Positions 34,431-47,389 of a DNA stretch of 64,000 bases are shown one piece after another; the first letter of the stretch is position 1; each line of letters starts with the position of its first letter. Both the position numbers and the translations under genes were made by a program. The stretch is from Sphagnum magellanicum (lineage: Eukaryota > Streptophyta > Sphagnopsida > Sphagnales > Sphagnaceae): NCBI GenBank assembly GCA_021904315.1, contig CM038907.1, forward strand, positions 26,977,223-27,041,222, in the 5' to 3' direction. A model generated the notes under the pieces. That model worked only from the letters and a program-made list of their open reading frames with translations. It ran no database searches and had not been told where the DNA came from.

Positions 34431-37400
34431 ATAAGAATTGTTTTTTTTAATATATATATATAAAATCATGTGTTATCATTAAATCCACCAAGTGCATAAA
34501 GACACATTGATGCATGTGATACTATTGCCCAAACAACTTGTTTCATACATAGGTGTTTGCACAAGTAATCACACAAAATTATTTCTTATCTTTTGTTACT
34601 CTTCCCTTCTTAATGTTTGCTTTGAAACCAAACTAAAACTTGCCATGGCAGATGTTCATCAAGCACAATCATAGATTGCAACATGTGAGTGGAGGCATCT
34701 TTTTCATCATTGTGCTTCAATTCAACATACATGTTCAAGTCACCATCGTTCCATTATTCCAAACACCTACAACAAAACGAACAATAAACCACCACCTTGC
34801 AAATGCACAAAACAAACCACAAAAAAACTAAATTGAATGTGTTGGAGCTTTGATGTTTGTATCGAATGTGTGAATGAGTGAGAGAAACTAAGATTAGAGA
34901 TTGGGATGGTTACATTTGCTCAAGACACAACAAACAAAATCTAGCTTGCTTAAGATGCAAGAAAGAAAAGAGACAATGAAATGATGCAACTTGCTCAAGA
35001 AATGACAAATGAGAGAGAGACGACAATGACAACTAGAAAATGATGATGTGGATAGGGAATGATTTCAGCCCAAATGGCAACCCATCATTTTGGCACATCA
35101 ATGTTTCCACTACTTTTAAGGTATGGTGTGGTAAAGCAAGTGATTGGTGGAGAAGCTCTTAGCACAAACTCTTAAAACAATTGGAAAAACCATATGACTT
35201 TTACATATTTAGTGATCTTGTTTGGAAGTCCAAAATTGTGAAAAACTTGGTAACATGTACCACCTATTCCACAAGTGGCCTCTCCTACAATTCCAAAAAC
35301 TTAGTTACCCAATGACACATCTTATTAGCCACCTCTCAAGTTTCAACAATCCTTGGAAGTTGGAACCATTCACCATGCCCGTCAAACCAAGAAAATTTGA
35401 AAGACACTGAAGATGTTGTTCCGTGAATCCCAAGCTCCAACAAAATTACTCACCAATACTCTTCAGTTAATAGCGCATTAATATGGAATCTGTGTGTACT
35501 TAGTTAGACGACCATTTGAAGCGTGGATCTGCAGGGGTGGATGCTAGATGGGTGGAGTACTAAGCAGGTGAGAATTTGGAAAATGTGGCGTGTAATAGTA
35601 TCATCTCCTTTCTACATGGATCCAGAATCAAGGTAGTAAGTAATTAGTAATCTTCCCTTGTTCCCATATACTAGCCCATGAACGAGGGCCTCCAGCATCT
35701 TGAAATGAAGTCAGTTTGGGCACAAATTGCAGAAAGCTCATACACAATATATATTCTGGTTGGATGCTTTTTCTTTTATTTTATTTGGCACAGTTTCATC
35801 ATATAAATAAACGATCAAGACTGAAGACTCAAGAGGCTAAAAATATTTGGTCATACAAAAGTATTGAATTCCTCAAAGATGATAAGCTGCTATTGTGCGG
35901 ATCTGGCGCCGTGGCCTTTAATAGATGAAATTTTGTCACGTTTCCAAATTTCCAATGTCATTTTTCTCTCTTGTTAAGTAATAATAAAAGATTCCTTTAT
36001 TAGGGCTGTAACTAATCCTGATCACTAAGGCAAGGATAATTTATTGTTGTCATCTTAAAGTAGTGTGGTACTATGATGGACCTTGGATTGTCATTTTGCT
36101 TATAGTTGGAAAAAGATGGGGTGACTATTTCTTCTGTGGTGTTGCACTCTTGGGAACCACTCTATCATTATTTTTTATCATGTAAAACAACATTGCTTTG
36201 AATTGGATTACTTATCATTCCTGACCTTCTTGGTCTTAATTTTGCAAGAACCAATATTGTGTCTTGCAATGGATGGCCATTACACATTCATAGGGGAATC
36301 TGTGACTTTAGCATGCGCTTTCCAGTGAAGTGTTCAGTTCTCAGCTCCAAGTGCATCTATGCACCTAGACATCTTCACATCGGAGTAACAGTTAACTTCA
36401 TCTTCAACAATTAGGTACAAATTCATTTGCCAAAACAACGTGTTTAAACTTCTTCAAATAAAGGTGTGCCATTCGCATTGGTATGTGATGGCTTTGGTCA
36501 ATGACATACGCTTATTGAAAACTCACTACAATTGGGGTGAGTTTTCAAGCAAGTCATGGATATATATACAAGGACGGGGTTCTTATTTAGAGACTCTTTG
36601 CACACCATAACCAAATTCTTCCACTTTTTCTTAAGAAATTTTGGACTTCTATAAACTAATATTTCCAAAGATGATACTCTCCAAACTTGTGATTTATTTT
36701 TTTGGGGGGGTGAATTTTCGCAAAATTTCCATTATATTACAAGATAAAACTTGGGAAACATGTTTTTTTCAGTGTAACAAGTGCTTTTTCCAGCAAAAAC
36801 TCACCAATTTTGTGAATAAAATCGATTTTTTTTTGGAAATCGACAAAACTCACTGCCAAATACTTAGTCGTCATCAAGTCTCTTTTTAGAAAATAATTAA
36901 TTTGAAAGATTGCACCAATTCTATTCATTTTAGCAGAAATGATCTCAGAATGGTTAAAAGATGCAGGAGATTCAGTTCAATGAAGATCAAGCAAGTTGCA
37001 TCCGCTCAGCACGCAGATGGGGAACGTTCATTCTTCAGTGTATATCTGTCAAAATGGTGATGTGGATGACTGATGGTGTGACCAAAAGAATTGTGCGGTC
37101 TTGATGTTGTGACATCAATGTGGATGAGATCTAGTAAGTTCATCAGTTTAGGGTTTAGGGTTTACAGGGTTTAGGGCCCCTGCAAATAAGGTTCTCATGA
37201 ACCACATCCTAAGTGATGATGAATTTTTCATGGTTATAGGTGGGAATGTAGGAATAATTTCCACCTTATGTTGGAATATTGTAAAACACTATATGGACAG
37301 AAATGTGATATGGGGTGTGGGTGGAGATGCTCCCAATCTACATATAATATTCAAATCTACATAGGTTTCATTTCATACTGGTGGCAATTTTCACCTATGA

Positions 37401-38689
37401 TATTTCACAGCTTGGGTGAACCAGCACCCTCATTGATACCTTGACCTTCTTGAGTGAGGCCTCAGAGGATTGGCCATAATGTTTAAGCCCAAAAAATGTT
37501 AGATTTGAATTCAGGCTCCAGAGACCCTGATTTTTTTGTAAGTATGGGATATTGTAATATTTAGACATAATTTAAATGGATTTCCAGATTTTTACTATGG
37601 TACCAATGTGGGTGCTGGTATACCCAAGGACACATGCGTTGGATCTCATAAGAACTCCAGAATTCAGCATCTTAAAGTGAACCTAGTCTTAGGATGTGTA
37701 ACCTCTCAAAGACAAGAGATGAGGGCACCACGTAAGCCTCATACATTTCCAAAAGGAAGCCCTATTTTAATGGGACATGGGAAGTTTTCGGTCTTGCACG
37801 CTTGGGGTAGCATCCAAAGCACGTTGATTTGAACTTAGATTGAATACACTTGCATGATCTCTTTTGTTCCTATTCCCTTGAATAAGGAGGGTCGTCTAAC
37901 CCCAGCTTGGACCTTTGTTGGGAGCTCCTTTCATAAAATATCTTTCTTTCCTGAGGGCACTGGGTAGGCCAATGGTGGTACATAGGGTGTATTTTAACCC
38001 CAACTCAGCGAACCAAAATGAGCTGAGATATAAGGTACTATGGAACAGGCCAGGTAGGGCCCATTCCACCTAGGAACGTATGGATTTCCTTGGGGCGAGA
38101 CACCGTTTCGTCAGGGGAAACGGGTTCTATTGGATCTCGTTCCAAATCGTTCCCCACCGTTAGATTCACATAACAAAAATGTTCCCTATAGTGTTCCTCA
38201 CAGTTGGTTCATATCACAAGGGGAACTAGCAAAACCTAGAAGTGGAACCCACAGATGACCACCTGTCCCACCTAGGGAAAAAACCTCAAAAAAAAGTACC
38301 TGAATAAGACACCAAAACGGGTTCCCTTCCAAAAGCAGGTGATTAAATCCTCACAAGTTGCCTCTGAGCATATTTCTCCTCGGGCCACCCACTAATCTGC
38401 AATAAAAGTGCAAGTACACTAATGGAAGATTCCCTCTGAAACTAGGGTTGGACCCCTACATTTGGCCACCATCAAGTTCACAAAGCCAAACTCTAGAGGA
38501 GGCCTCCACCATCCGATCTCAGATACTGAATTCAGACTTAGGGCAAGTGTGCACCTGTTTTGTTTTCAGGCTGCTTGGAAATCCAACCACACATCTTCAA
38601 GTTGGCCAATTTGTCCAGCACAACGACCACTTACCAAATAAATGTCTAAAATACAGCAAAGTCCACGCACTGATTTCTTTCGTGGCGAG
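34431..38689. other. Gene-poor region of mixed composition
   Basis: I recognise no gene. 34.4-35.2 kb may contain further remnants of the flanking PIF/Harbinger element. 35.4-38.6 kb is less AT-rich and has open frames of up to 97 codons (38,448-38,741 on +; 37,608-37,832 on +) without identifiable domains. A TATA-like ATATATATACAAGG lies near 36,560 upstream of an 82-codon frame (36,641-36,889), but nothing else supports a gene. Confidence 0.4.
37146..37176 (+). repeat. Interstitial telomere-like repeat / telo-box cluster
   Basis: GTTTAGGGTTTAGGG followed by TTTACAGGG and TTTAGGG gives about four plant telomere-type units over 31 bp, one of them altered. Short interstitial tracts are common in plant genomes, and in promoters the same motif acts as a telo-box. 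No gene start is evident next to it. Confidence 0.7.
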
Positions 38690-39670
38690 TTTTTGCCATT
38701 TTGAGAAAAATAATATTCGGTTGCAAATTGCGAATTGTTAAAAAAATGTTATAAAAAAATCATCACAAATCGCCACAATTGACCATAAAATGAAAGGATG
38801 CTTAAGATTTCCTACTTTTCATATTTTGAGTATCACCAAATTTGTATAAATATAATTATGGATGATTGTCACTTGAGCAACATCACAAAATTGAAAAAAA
38901 AAAAAAAAAAAAAAAAAAAACAAGGTCCATGCCATAATATAACATTCATTTTATTTCATTAAAAATATATATTTCAATTTTTATTACTTCATTTATTATA
39001 CAAAAACATTAAATTCCTTAACATTTGATTAAAATTATAACTAAACCAAAATTGCATTATAGCAAAATAAAATGAGATGAATAGCAATTGGAATACACAT
39101 TTGAAATAAGCGGAACATAAAATATCTTTGGCTGGTTCCCATCCAAGTTTTAGAATATTTGGATAGGAGATTCAAAATTTGGTTGGAATTCAAGTTGGCT
39201 CCAAATCGTGCAATTGATATTTTGCTGAAGCTGAAACCAAAGGCTAGATCAAGATCTTGTCCCTTTTTTAATAGGTCGAAGTTCTTTAGCTATATGCTAT
39301 ATAAGAAGAAGTTTTGAAAAAAGAGCAACAACCAAACCTTGCTTTGTAAGCAAGTTATTAATTTTAATTGGCTGTAAATAATATTTAATACACTATCTTT
39401 TGTCTTCAGTGTTGTGCACACTAGTTAAGAAAAAAATTAATTTAATTTTAATTGAGTGACATATAGATGGAATTGAATGCAATCTGTAACCAGACTAGGC
39501 TTCAAATTATTTGAGAAGTCTTCGGAGCTGGAGGTTGAGTAAATCCAAAAGAAAACAGTTATTGTGAAAACCTTACACGAAGTTCTAACAAGCCTCCAAA
39601 ATAAAAACTAAAAAGTTAAAAACCAAAACCAAAGGTTCCTTTCAAAATCGTGAACCGGACAATGCTGGTT
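38690..39670 (+). repeat. Dispersed repeat, copy A (direct counterpart at 48.64-49.53 kb)
   Basis: The segment shares in the same order with 48,640-49,530 a GATTTCCTACTTTTCATAT block, a TTATGGATGAT(T/C)GTCACTTGA block, an ACATCACAAAATTG end running into poly(A), and further downstream an AACCGGACAA(T/C)(G/A)CTGGTTTG block. The poly(A) run (38,894-38,920 here, shorter in the other copy) at a matching position suggests a retroposed unit or an internal A-tract. Neither copy encodes a recognisable protein. Confidence 0.6.
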
Positions 39671-39734
39671 TGTTAGTACATCAGACAGGTGCTCATTTGC
39701 TGGTTCCACTTTTGATTATGCCAGTTACACTTCT

Positions 39735-39950
39735 AATGTGAGTCAGCCACAGTGAACCAGCACCCACCAGTGCAGCATCTACTGGATGCCCATTATCACT
39801 CAGTTGTGGATGAACTTCAACTGAGTTAATATTTGGTTTCACCTTGGTAACCAATTCTGTAAGAAATACGTCTCAAACATAGGCACATAGGTAGGAAAAT
39901 AGGTAACTACTAAGTACTAGATGGTTTATACATACGTAAGGGCTGTTTTT
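39735..39950 (+). repeat. Dispersed repeat unit (inverted copy at 48.12-48.29 kb)
   Basis: CACAGTGAACCAGCACCCACC, a GTTCATC block, a TTTCACCTTGGTAACCAATTC block and a TAGGTAGGAAAATAGGTAA block match, in inverted orientation, 48,120-48,290. A shorter opposite-facing copy of the first block lies at 40,090-40,135, so this locus itself is partly foldback. Parts also match 46,990-47,060 and 49,540-49,660. Confidence 0.6.
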
Positions 39951-40479
39951 ACTACTTACCTAATAACAACCTGCTTGTGGGTTGTTAGTGAGTAGGTAGA
40001 AAAACAAAAAAAAGCAACTGAGCTAATCACCATGGTTAGCTAATGAACTGGAACCCAACAGAAAACTGTTTCATGACCACTTACCATTCATCCTTCATGG
40101 TGCGCTGGTGGGTGCTGGTTCACTGTGGATGAATATGTGAATCAACAATAGGGAACACTGCAATGATGTGAATCAACGGTGGGGGACTACCGTTTAGAAA
40201 CCTGGTAGAACCAGTGACCTCCTGACGGAACGGTATCACGTTTACTGTGCTCACTGCGTTCCTAAGTGGAACAGGCCTGTTCCAGAGTACTTATACAATC
40301 ATCCTACTAAGTTACTCTGATGCATGCAGGGCTCTGGATCGCTGCTCTGTCTTAACTGCTCCTTTAGATTATTATAGAATTGGTGTGATCCTATGAACTG
40401 AAAAGGAAGTCTGCCTCTGTCAACCCTACTTCCCATGTATAGACTATAGATGTATACTACTGCTCACCGGTTACTTTTT

Positions 40480-40700
40480 AACTCTCTCCTGGGCTATAGT
40501 ATTAGTGTACGAGGAGAGAAAACCCTGTATATATATATATAAACAAGGATGGAAATCCATCCACAATAAGTACAAGGTATGTGGAAGCAAAAGTAAACAC
40601 ACAAGAGGAAAATCAAAACAATCCAAACAGTAGTAATGAAGTAGAAGACCTAAGAGGGTGTTGAACAGGCGTGTATTTAGGTGTGAAGAAAACATGTTAT
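40480..40700 (-). repeat. Dispersed repeat (inverted counterpart at 54.30-54.54 kb)
   Basis: On the minus strand it reads GTGTTTACTTTTGC, CTTGTACTT, a GGATGGATTTCCATCCTTG palindrome-like block, a T/A-rich run and GGGTTTTCTCTC. The plus strand at 54,380-54,480 has the same order. The layout resembles the 3' tail of a plant LINE or a transcript end, which is inference. An imperfect (TA)n lies within it (about 40,530). Confidence 0.55.
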
Positions 40701-41344
40701 TGTCAACAAAAAGTGCTGGATTTGGTAGTTTGATTTTGGTTTTTTAGATATCTTGAGTGAATGAAGAGTTAGATGTGTATTAGGGTTTGTTAGGTTTGTG
40801 AAAATTTCAGAGGACCAATGGAAATGGTAGAAAGGGATCATTAGAATAGGCTTGTGCATACATCAAAAGAATTTTTTTTTCTCAGGCCAATGCGTTTGCT
40901 GGATTTGATGGTTTGAATTTGTTATCTTAGTTATTTTGAGTGAAGTAAGAGTTCCATTTGTAAGAGCTATTTGCAGACAGTGTTCTTGCACATTACTTGT
41001 GTGCTTCTTTTTCTTTTTTTGGTCTTTCTTACACAGCCAATGACCATTTGTTGTCTTCATTTTTAAAAATAATCATGCTTCAGCCTTCTGTCGCAAGATC
41101 TATTTTAATAAATAAATAAAGATTTCTCACTTATTTTTTCTCATGGAAACTTAACTAGATTTTTGTCTGAGACTGCAAATTAATTAGCTATGGATCACAG
41201 TGACAACAGTTAATAGTTATTATTATACATGGAAACATGTCACTACTATATACAAGTAGGACATCTATGTAGGTACTCTCAATGTTTTTCAGCATCGAGC
41301 TAGGGTCTCAGCATCCGTCACTCGTGTCAAAAGCAATAGCCTTG

Positions 41345-41530
41345 TACACAAGGGGTGTTGGCTTATTGATATAGCCCTGTCTGGGACCTCAAAAAAGGTT
41401 CTGGGTTCAAACCCCATGGCGAGCAGGTGAAAAACATGCCGGGCCACTGCAGCTAAGCTTGACTTGGGGTTGCCAACGGCTTGGCTTGTCTGGTCTGGTC
41501 TGCTGCTGTTGTGCTTTCAAAAAAACAGAA
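41345..41530 (+). mobile_element. tRNA-derived SINE-like sequence
   Basis: TTGGCTTATTGA at 41,358-41,369 resembles a pol III A box, and GGTTCAAACCC at 41,404-41,414 is a perfect B box 35 bp downstream, flanked by GGG/CCC as in a tRNA T-arm. A GC-richer body follows (CATGCCGGGCCACTGCAG, then TTGACTTGGGGTTGCC), and the unit fades near a short A-run (TTTCAAAAAAACAG, about 41,525). This is the layout of plant SINEs. It is not a functional tRNA, because the acceptor and anticodon arms do not pair. The exact ends and target duplications could not be set. Confidence 0.6.
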
Positions 41531-42329
41531 TTGCGTGGTATTTATGGATTTGTACTTACACTCTAGATACATTTGACCGGCAGACAACCCTTATGTTTGA
41601 CGGAAGAACACGTATACTTAAATTAGAGTGGCGCTTGAACTCAGTAATTAGATTCTGAAGATTTTTGTATCTGCGAGTGTTCTAAAGAGTTCAAGTTGTC
41701 TGCCACAATTTATATCATATATGAGATCCCCCTGCGATAAAGTGAAGGAAGTAGCTCATAATAACACGACGAACGTTCCCCTAGAGTAAATTAATTGCAT
41801 ATTGAAGACTTCTAAAGATCACATTCTTTATCACCAGCCCCTTTCGATCCTTCAAATTTGTACTTTACCCAGATACAAAATTAGCAACATGTATTTATTG
41901 GAGGCTGTACAATAGTATTGCTTGCTTCTTTTTATCCTTTTCTGCCCTTGGTCTGATCCATTTTTTTTCAAAAAAGATAGATGCTCTCTACACTCACTTT
42001 TGGGGTCCTTTTATGCACGTTTTTGAGTTTATGATGCAATTTGAAAATGGTAGGTCCAATATAAGATTCTAAGTAAGATTGGAAAGTGACTATTATGATG
42101 GTAAAACACTCCTCTAGATGCAGAATCACATAAAAAGGGAAGATGCTTAATACTTATTAACAAGCACTATGTCAGCATTAGTGTAAATGGTTGGAAATAG
42201 GGTTTGAAAACAAGTTCTTACCTCCCTGAAATTGTGGGTTTAAATTAGACGAAGCAAAAAGTGGAACGTTTAAATTCTTTTGGGTCCTTTTCAGGAGGAC
42301 AAATGCTGATTGTGAAGGACACGAAAATA

Positions 42330-42640
42330 CACCTTGTATTTTACACAAGGCTTCATAGATAGGCTACGAATACAGTTCATTAGGGACTGCTAGTGTCTCT
42401 CCTTACAAGAGTAGGTCAGTGCCTCTGTACATAGAGGAACGGTTACCTTATCATCTATGCATCAATTGTCCCCTTGTGATCTATAAATGATTAATTCATG
42501 ATTCACCTTGTGCTTTACATTGTGTCATTGCCAACAAGTGAAGTTATCCTTGAAATGTAACACTAGGTTCAACTATGCCTTGCCTAGGGCCCTTATTTGA
42601 GGAATACCCCCACCGTGTGGCATTAATTTACACTTTTCAT
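42330..42640 (+). repeat. Dispersed repeat (similar to 50.20-50.50 kb)
   Basis: The 3' part, with TATGCCTTGCC, TTATTTGAGGAATACCCCCACC and a GTGTGGC(A)TTA end, resembles TATGCCTGTTATTTTGGGAATGCCCCCACC at about 50,442-50,475 in direct orientation. The relation is diverged and supported mainly by that segment. Confidence 0.4.
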
Positions 42641-43389
42641 TATTACAAAAGAGTTGTGTCTATCTCATTGTTATCAACCTCAATATGTTTAATCATTGTA
42701 AATATTTATAATTTTTTTTCATATCCTTCAAATGGGTTTAATTTCTTCTAGAGTTTAAAAACAAAATTTACATGTATGCTAACATGTTTCCCCTCAAAAT
42801 TGTTAGGCTTTGTATTAAGTCAATTAAAAGAATATGTTGGTAGCATTTCACCTTTAAAAAAGGCTTGTTCCCAAACCAAAAAAAATCATTAGTTATAACT
42901 AGTTTTATCCAATCTCAAGAGGCATGCCAATTGTTAAATATTATTGATATATGGGAAAACAAAACATGGATAATGAATGATTTTCATTGATTTAACATTG
43001 ATTATGGATTTTATCATCCCAATTTGAAAATTGTCAAGGACACACGCTCAATTTTACCATGCAATTAAAACATGAAACATAATTCCATCTTGATTTAGTA
43101 AATCCTAACATGGAACTCCTTCAAGGGACACATAACCTTTTTCTTTCTTTTTTCTTTGGAACAAATGGAAAAATCCATAACAAAGAGGAAACAAACAAAC
43201 ACATAGGTTGAAGAAAACCCTTTGACATGCCGAAAAGTCCCCAAAGCTAGTCCATCACATTAACCAAACTATGTGATTGAAAATTTCACTTAATTTTTTT
43301 ATGGTCTTTGGCACAAATTGAAAAGTGGGAACCCCACCTTTTGTTAAAGTTTTCCATAAGCTCCTTTTTAAAACATGCACAACAATTGT

Positions 43390-44700
43390 CTATCTAAGAA
43401 TCTTCTCCCATTTTAATTTGATGCAAGCAATAAGGCTATCCTAATCATTTACCCCAACTTATGACTTGAGAAAACTTCTTGTTGAATATTCTTTCATTCA
43501 TGTGGATCCAAATGCACCAAATAACCACTACTTTAAAAAGTGATCAAATAAGTGTTAAAGCCCTAAAGGATTAAGGAAGATTTATTTGTTAAATAGACAT
43601 TATAGAATGTCAAACCTTTTCATGCTTCCTTGAACTATTAGTGGGTGCTTGAGCTAGTAAAGAATAAGAATTAACCACTCTCACACTAACTACGTTGTAA
43701 AGCATTCATAGAATCTATGCGTTAGGGTTTTAAGTACCATTAGTTACACATGGGGTAGTTGATTTTGATGTTCTAGCACACCTAAGCTTTCCAATAATTA
43801 ACAACTATCATTATATGGTATATGGCCCAAAGAAAACTTAAATTTATGTCTTTCTTATTTATGGTTTTTCTCCAAACTTCCTTCCATTTTATATTACAAG
43901 TTGTAGGTAATATGGGGCTATTTCTCTAGGATTTTGCAATGTTGTGAAATTTTTGTTGTTTAACAACTTATAAGCTTTTTAACTACATGCACCATCAATG
44001 AAGATCCATCTACCTAGGTCCACTAATCACACATGGTCAAAGTCCAAAGTTTTTGCCCTTCCAAAAAAAGGTGAAATGGAATTTGTTCAAGTTTTTGTTA
44101 ACTATGACAATACAAACTTTTTACCACTTCCCCTTTAACATCAATAAGTTTTTCCTTCAATCATTTTCACAAGAATGAAAGTGCTTGAATTTATCTTTAG
44201 GTTGAAAACTTGTACCTCCTTGAGGATGATATAGTCTTTGTCTATGTCATCACACTTAAATAAAGACTTCTTCAAGATGTAGAGCACTAGTTTGGGGATT
44301 TCATTGAAGTTTTCATTGCATGAACAACCCATTTGTTGACCATTGTTTGGCATGTGGGCATATGGAGTTTGGACTTCCAATTGTGGAGTCGCTTATGAAA
44401 CATCATTTCCCAAATGTGTGACTCAGTTTCTTCAGGTTGGTAAGCATCCTTAATCTCTACCCAAATTTTTAATTGTCATATTTGATTGTTTTAAAGGTTT
44501 CCAATAACATGCATATTTTTTTGATGGAGTTGTTTGACGTCCACCACCAACATTCCAAACTTCATCCTTCAAAAGTTGGTCACCCACCATATATTCACCT
44601 TCCTAATGGTGTTAGCTAACTTGGGTGGGTTAGGTCATATGAACTTGCACATGCACTTCCATGTTTTAGTTATCCAACTCCATGTGTTTTAACTTTTAGA
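43390..44700 (-). pseudogene. Possible LINE fragments on the minus strand
   Basis: Two weak signs suggest LINE debris. At about 43,450-43,545 on minus, a reading VVIWCIWIHMNERIFNKK resembles the WxxWxERNxRIF motif that follows the zinc-knuckle region near the end of plant LINE ORF2. At about 44,400-44,640 a broken reading with NPPKLANTI and IWVEIKD is faintly like the DUF4283/ORF1 region. A 79-codon open frame (44,141-44,380) lies between and is not recognised. The order and spacing do not make a normal LINE, and either piece may be coincidental. Confidence 0.3.
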
Positions 44701-45104
44701 AGCTTAATGTCAATGCCAAACATCCAATGTACATTAGATGCCTATTATTTATGCTTTGATAGGTGCATTTTATTCATGTAATTTTAAAGAAGAAATTTAA
44801 AGTTTGAGTTTATGGGTTGGAGTGCCAAAAAAACCCACTTATTCAACATAACATATATTACTTCTTAGGGGTTTGTAGTGTTTATTAAACCACACACCTT
44901 CCTATTTATTCAACACTTAATTTTTGTGTTGTGTTCCCAACCACACCATAAGTACTTTTTGTGAAAAAAATTTCATTTGAATTTGCATATTGCTTGTATT
45001 GCCTTTACCCATATTGTCATGCAAAACCATAAAATCAAGCTTAGTACAATGGGACTATTGTGAATTTCTTTTTGTGATTTTGGCACATCATAAGAATTGA
45101 TTAC

Positions 45105-46060
45105 TAAATTAATATGATTGTGAACTCCATCAAAGAAGGAAGGTTCCCAAAAAGAGTTAATCGTTGATTGATAATTTTGTTGTTCAAAGTTGGTGACAAA
45201 AAAACTTGGTCCAAACTAATAGCCCATATCTCTATTGAATGTGGTGTATAAAATCTAAACAAAAGCTTTCCAACTTCTAATGTTATAATTAGTTTTCATG
45301 CTTGTCATAAACAATAATTAAATTCCCTTTCTATCTCTAAAGTGCATCCTAAACAACATATTAACTCACAAAATAATCAATTGGGAAAAACATTCTAAGC
45401 AAGATTTGATCTTGCTTAAATTGGACTTTTCAAAACCAGAATATATTGAGATTTTTTATTCCTTGTCATGAAAAGGTTAAGTATGGCTAAAACATTCATT
45501 AAAATGCTCAAGTTTTTTTTTTTTTTTCAAGTGTTTGAATTTGCCACTTGCTTTAATGACAAAATCTTACCATCATTTCATGTAAGTAAGGGAGTGAAGC
45601 AAGGATGCCCACTTGCCCCCTACCTTTTTTTGATAATGGGAGAAATTCTTAATTTCATGTTTAAGCAAGCCATGGTCAATGGAAAGATAAAAAGGATCAC
45701 AATGTCAAGGGGAGGAAAACAATATATTATATATTAGTGTGTTGATGATAAGTATCACATTGATGTTGGTAGGAAATGAGGTCAATGTCAATAGAAAAGT
45801 GGACTTGAAAAATTGTTTTTTGTAGATTCCATAACTAAAATTCAATTGGAGAAAACAAAATGGGATATTAGTAAGGAAACAAAGCATATGGAAATGAGCA
45901 TTAGAAGGAGAATTGACAAAGCTACTAGGCATAACATTTTGATATAATTTGGTCATCAAGGAAGCAATTTTTTTTTTATTAACAAAATTAAAGAAAGGTT
46001 GAAATTCTAGAGCATTAGGACAAACTTGTCCTTGGGTGGTACCACTAGAAATGTCACACC
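45105..46060 (+). pseudogene. LINE (L1-like) reverse-transcriptase relic
   Basis: The plus strand follows plant L1-type reverse transcriptase in order. First comes an entry segment like 'INxxLIxLLFKxGDxKxxxxxRPI' around 45,150-45,220 (seen as LIILLFKVGDKKTW). Next are SKxxYD-equivalent remnants and FLFLVMKRLSMAKTFIKM at about 45,450-45,510. The hallmark SKGVKQGCPLAPYLFLIMGE follows at about 45,585-45,645. The active-site YADD box reads CVDD at 45,738-45,749, directly after an in-frame stop, with both Asp retained. Further on are a GELTKLLGITF stretch near 45,905-45,940 and a KLKxWSxxxLSLGG-like end near 46,000-46,040. LINEs copy their RNA into DNA at the target site. No ORF1, endonuclease or poly(A) end is intact here. 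Multiple stops and frameshifts show it is dead. The best single open frame is 45,468-45,737. Confidence 0.9.
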
Positions 46061-47209
46061 TTAAATTTTTTAGACCCATCAACTTCAAGACAACATAGAA
46101 CTCACATTAAAAAAAATAATAATTTCAAATTATTTATCAAAAGGTTATCCAAATCATGTAGAATTCAAAAATTTAATTAAATTTACCAAAAACTGGGTTT
46201 TGATGTGAAAAATGAATGCATAAGGAAAAAGTCTCAAGAATGTAACACAACGGATTTTTTTGATTAGGAACACAAAGGAATCTATTTTTTGAGAAAATTT
46301 TTTAATGTTAATTTTTAATAATACTTCAAATGCCAACTTACTTGATGTTTCTTTATAGATAATTGATTGAATCAATTTTCATTTAGTTATGAATTTTTGA
46401 AGTCAAGATCTTGAAGTCTCAAAGGGCCATTGATGTTAAGAACACGAATGATAACTATTTTCATCTTTTGTTATTTTAATGACTAATTTGGATCATTCCC
46501 TTGCGCATGTACTAGATAAACAAGAAAAAATATCTAATGTGTAAATGTAAGGACATTTTTTTTAAAAGTCAAAAATTGGGTTTGAAATGGTTTTGAAATC
46601 ATAATGTCAATGCATATTATAAGTTTTTCGGTGTTCATCAATTTTCATAAGTGTGTACATAGGTAGGAAAAACATAGCCCACCTAGTCCAATCAAATAAA
46701 GTGATGTATAAATGGATGAAATTTTATTTTTTAAAATTGAATTCAACTTTCATGTGATTTTGGCAAGGTGGTTCCTAGTGGTACCACCAAAGGATATTTT
46801 CACACATTATTCATATATTATTAATTGACAAAAGGTCATTGTTAACTTAATATTAAATTTGAAAACCTCCTTTTCTTATTTCTTGTCTTTGAAAAAAACT
46901 CACTTGCACAACCCCACTATAAGTCACAACAACACCTTCCCATGAATAAATTAAAACATTCACCCTAATCCACAAAGGTGGTTACATTCACAATATATTG
47001 GCTACCCATGGATGACCATAATGAACCAACACCCAACAATGCACCACGAAGGATGGATGTCAATTGGTTAAGAAATAATAATTATTGGGCAACATTGGGA
47101 TTGACACAACACAATTTATAATAAGAAAACTATTTTTGATTTTTTTTCCTATATTAAAAGTATCATGAAAATTTAACTACCTTTCTTGCATTGCCATTTT
47201 TTCAAAAAA

Positions 47210-47275
47210 ACATTGTGGTGCAATGGTTAGAATCAGCCCTTCAACCCAAAGGTCCAAAGTTTGATCCTATTGAAA
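47210..47275 (+). other. tRNA-like / SINE-head-like module (left)
   Basis: TGGTGCAATGG at 47,216-47,226 fits an A box, and AGTTTGATCC at 47,258-47,267 approximates a B box. The inverted partner lies near 47,925-47,975. Together they place two facing tRNA-like heads symmetrically in the foldback arms. Confidence 0.5.
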
Positions 47276-47389
47276 TAAATGAGAAAGAGGATGTAATTCC
47301 TATGCAATTTCCGTAAGCAAGTTTTCCTAATGAGAATGGGAGTTGCAATTTACATGGGGAAAGGGACTTAACCAAGTTTCCCCAACTTC

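Noticed and set aside
47213..47275. A functional tRNA gene
   Set aside because: A- and B-box-like motifs are present, but the acceptor stem does not pair and the B box has mismatches. A SINE-like head fits better.
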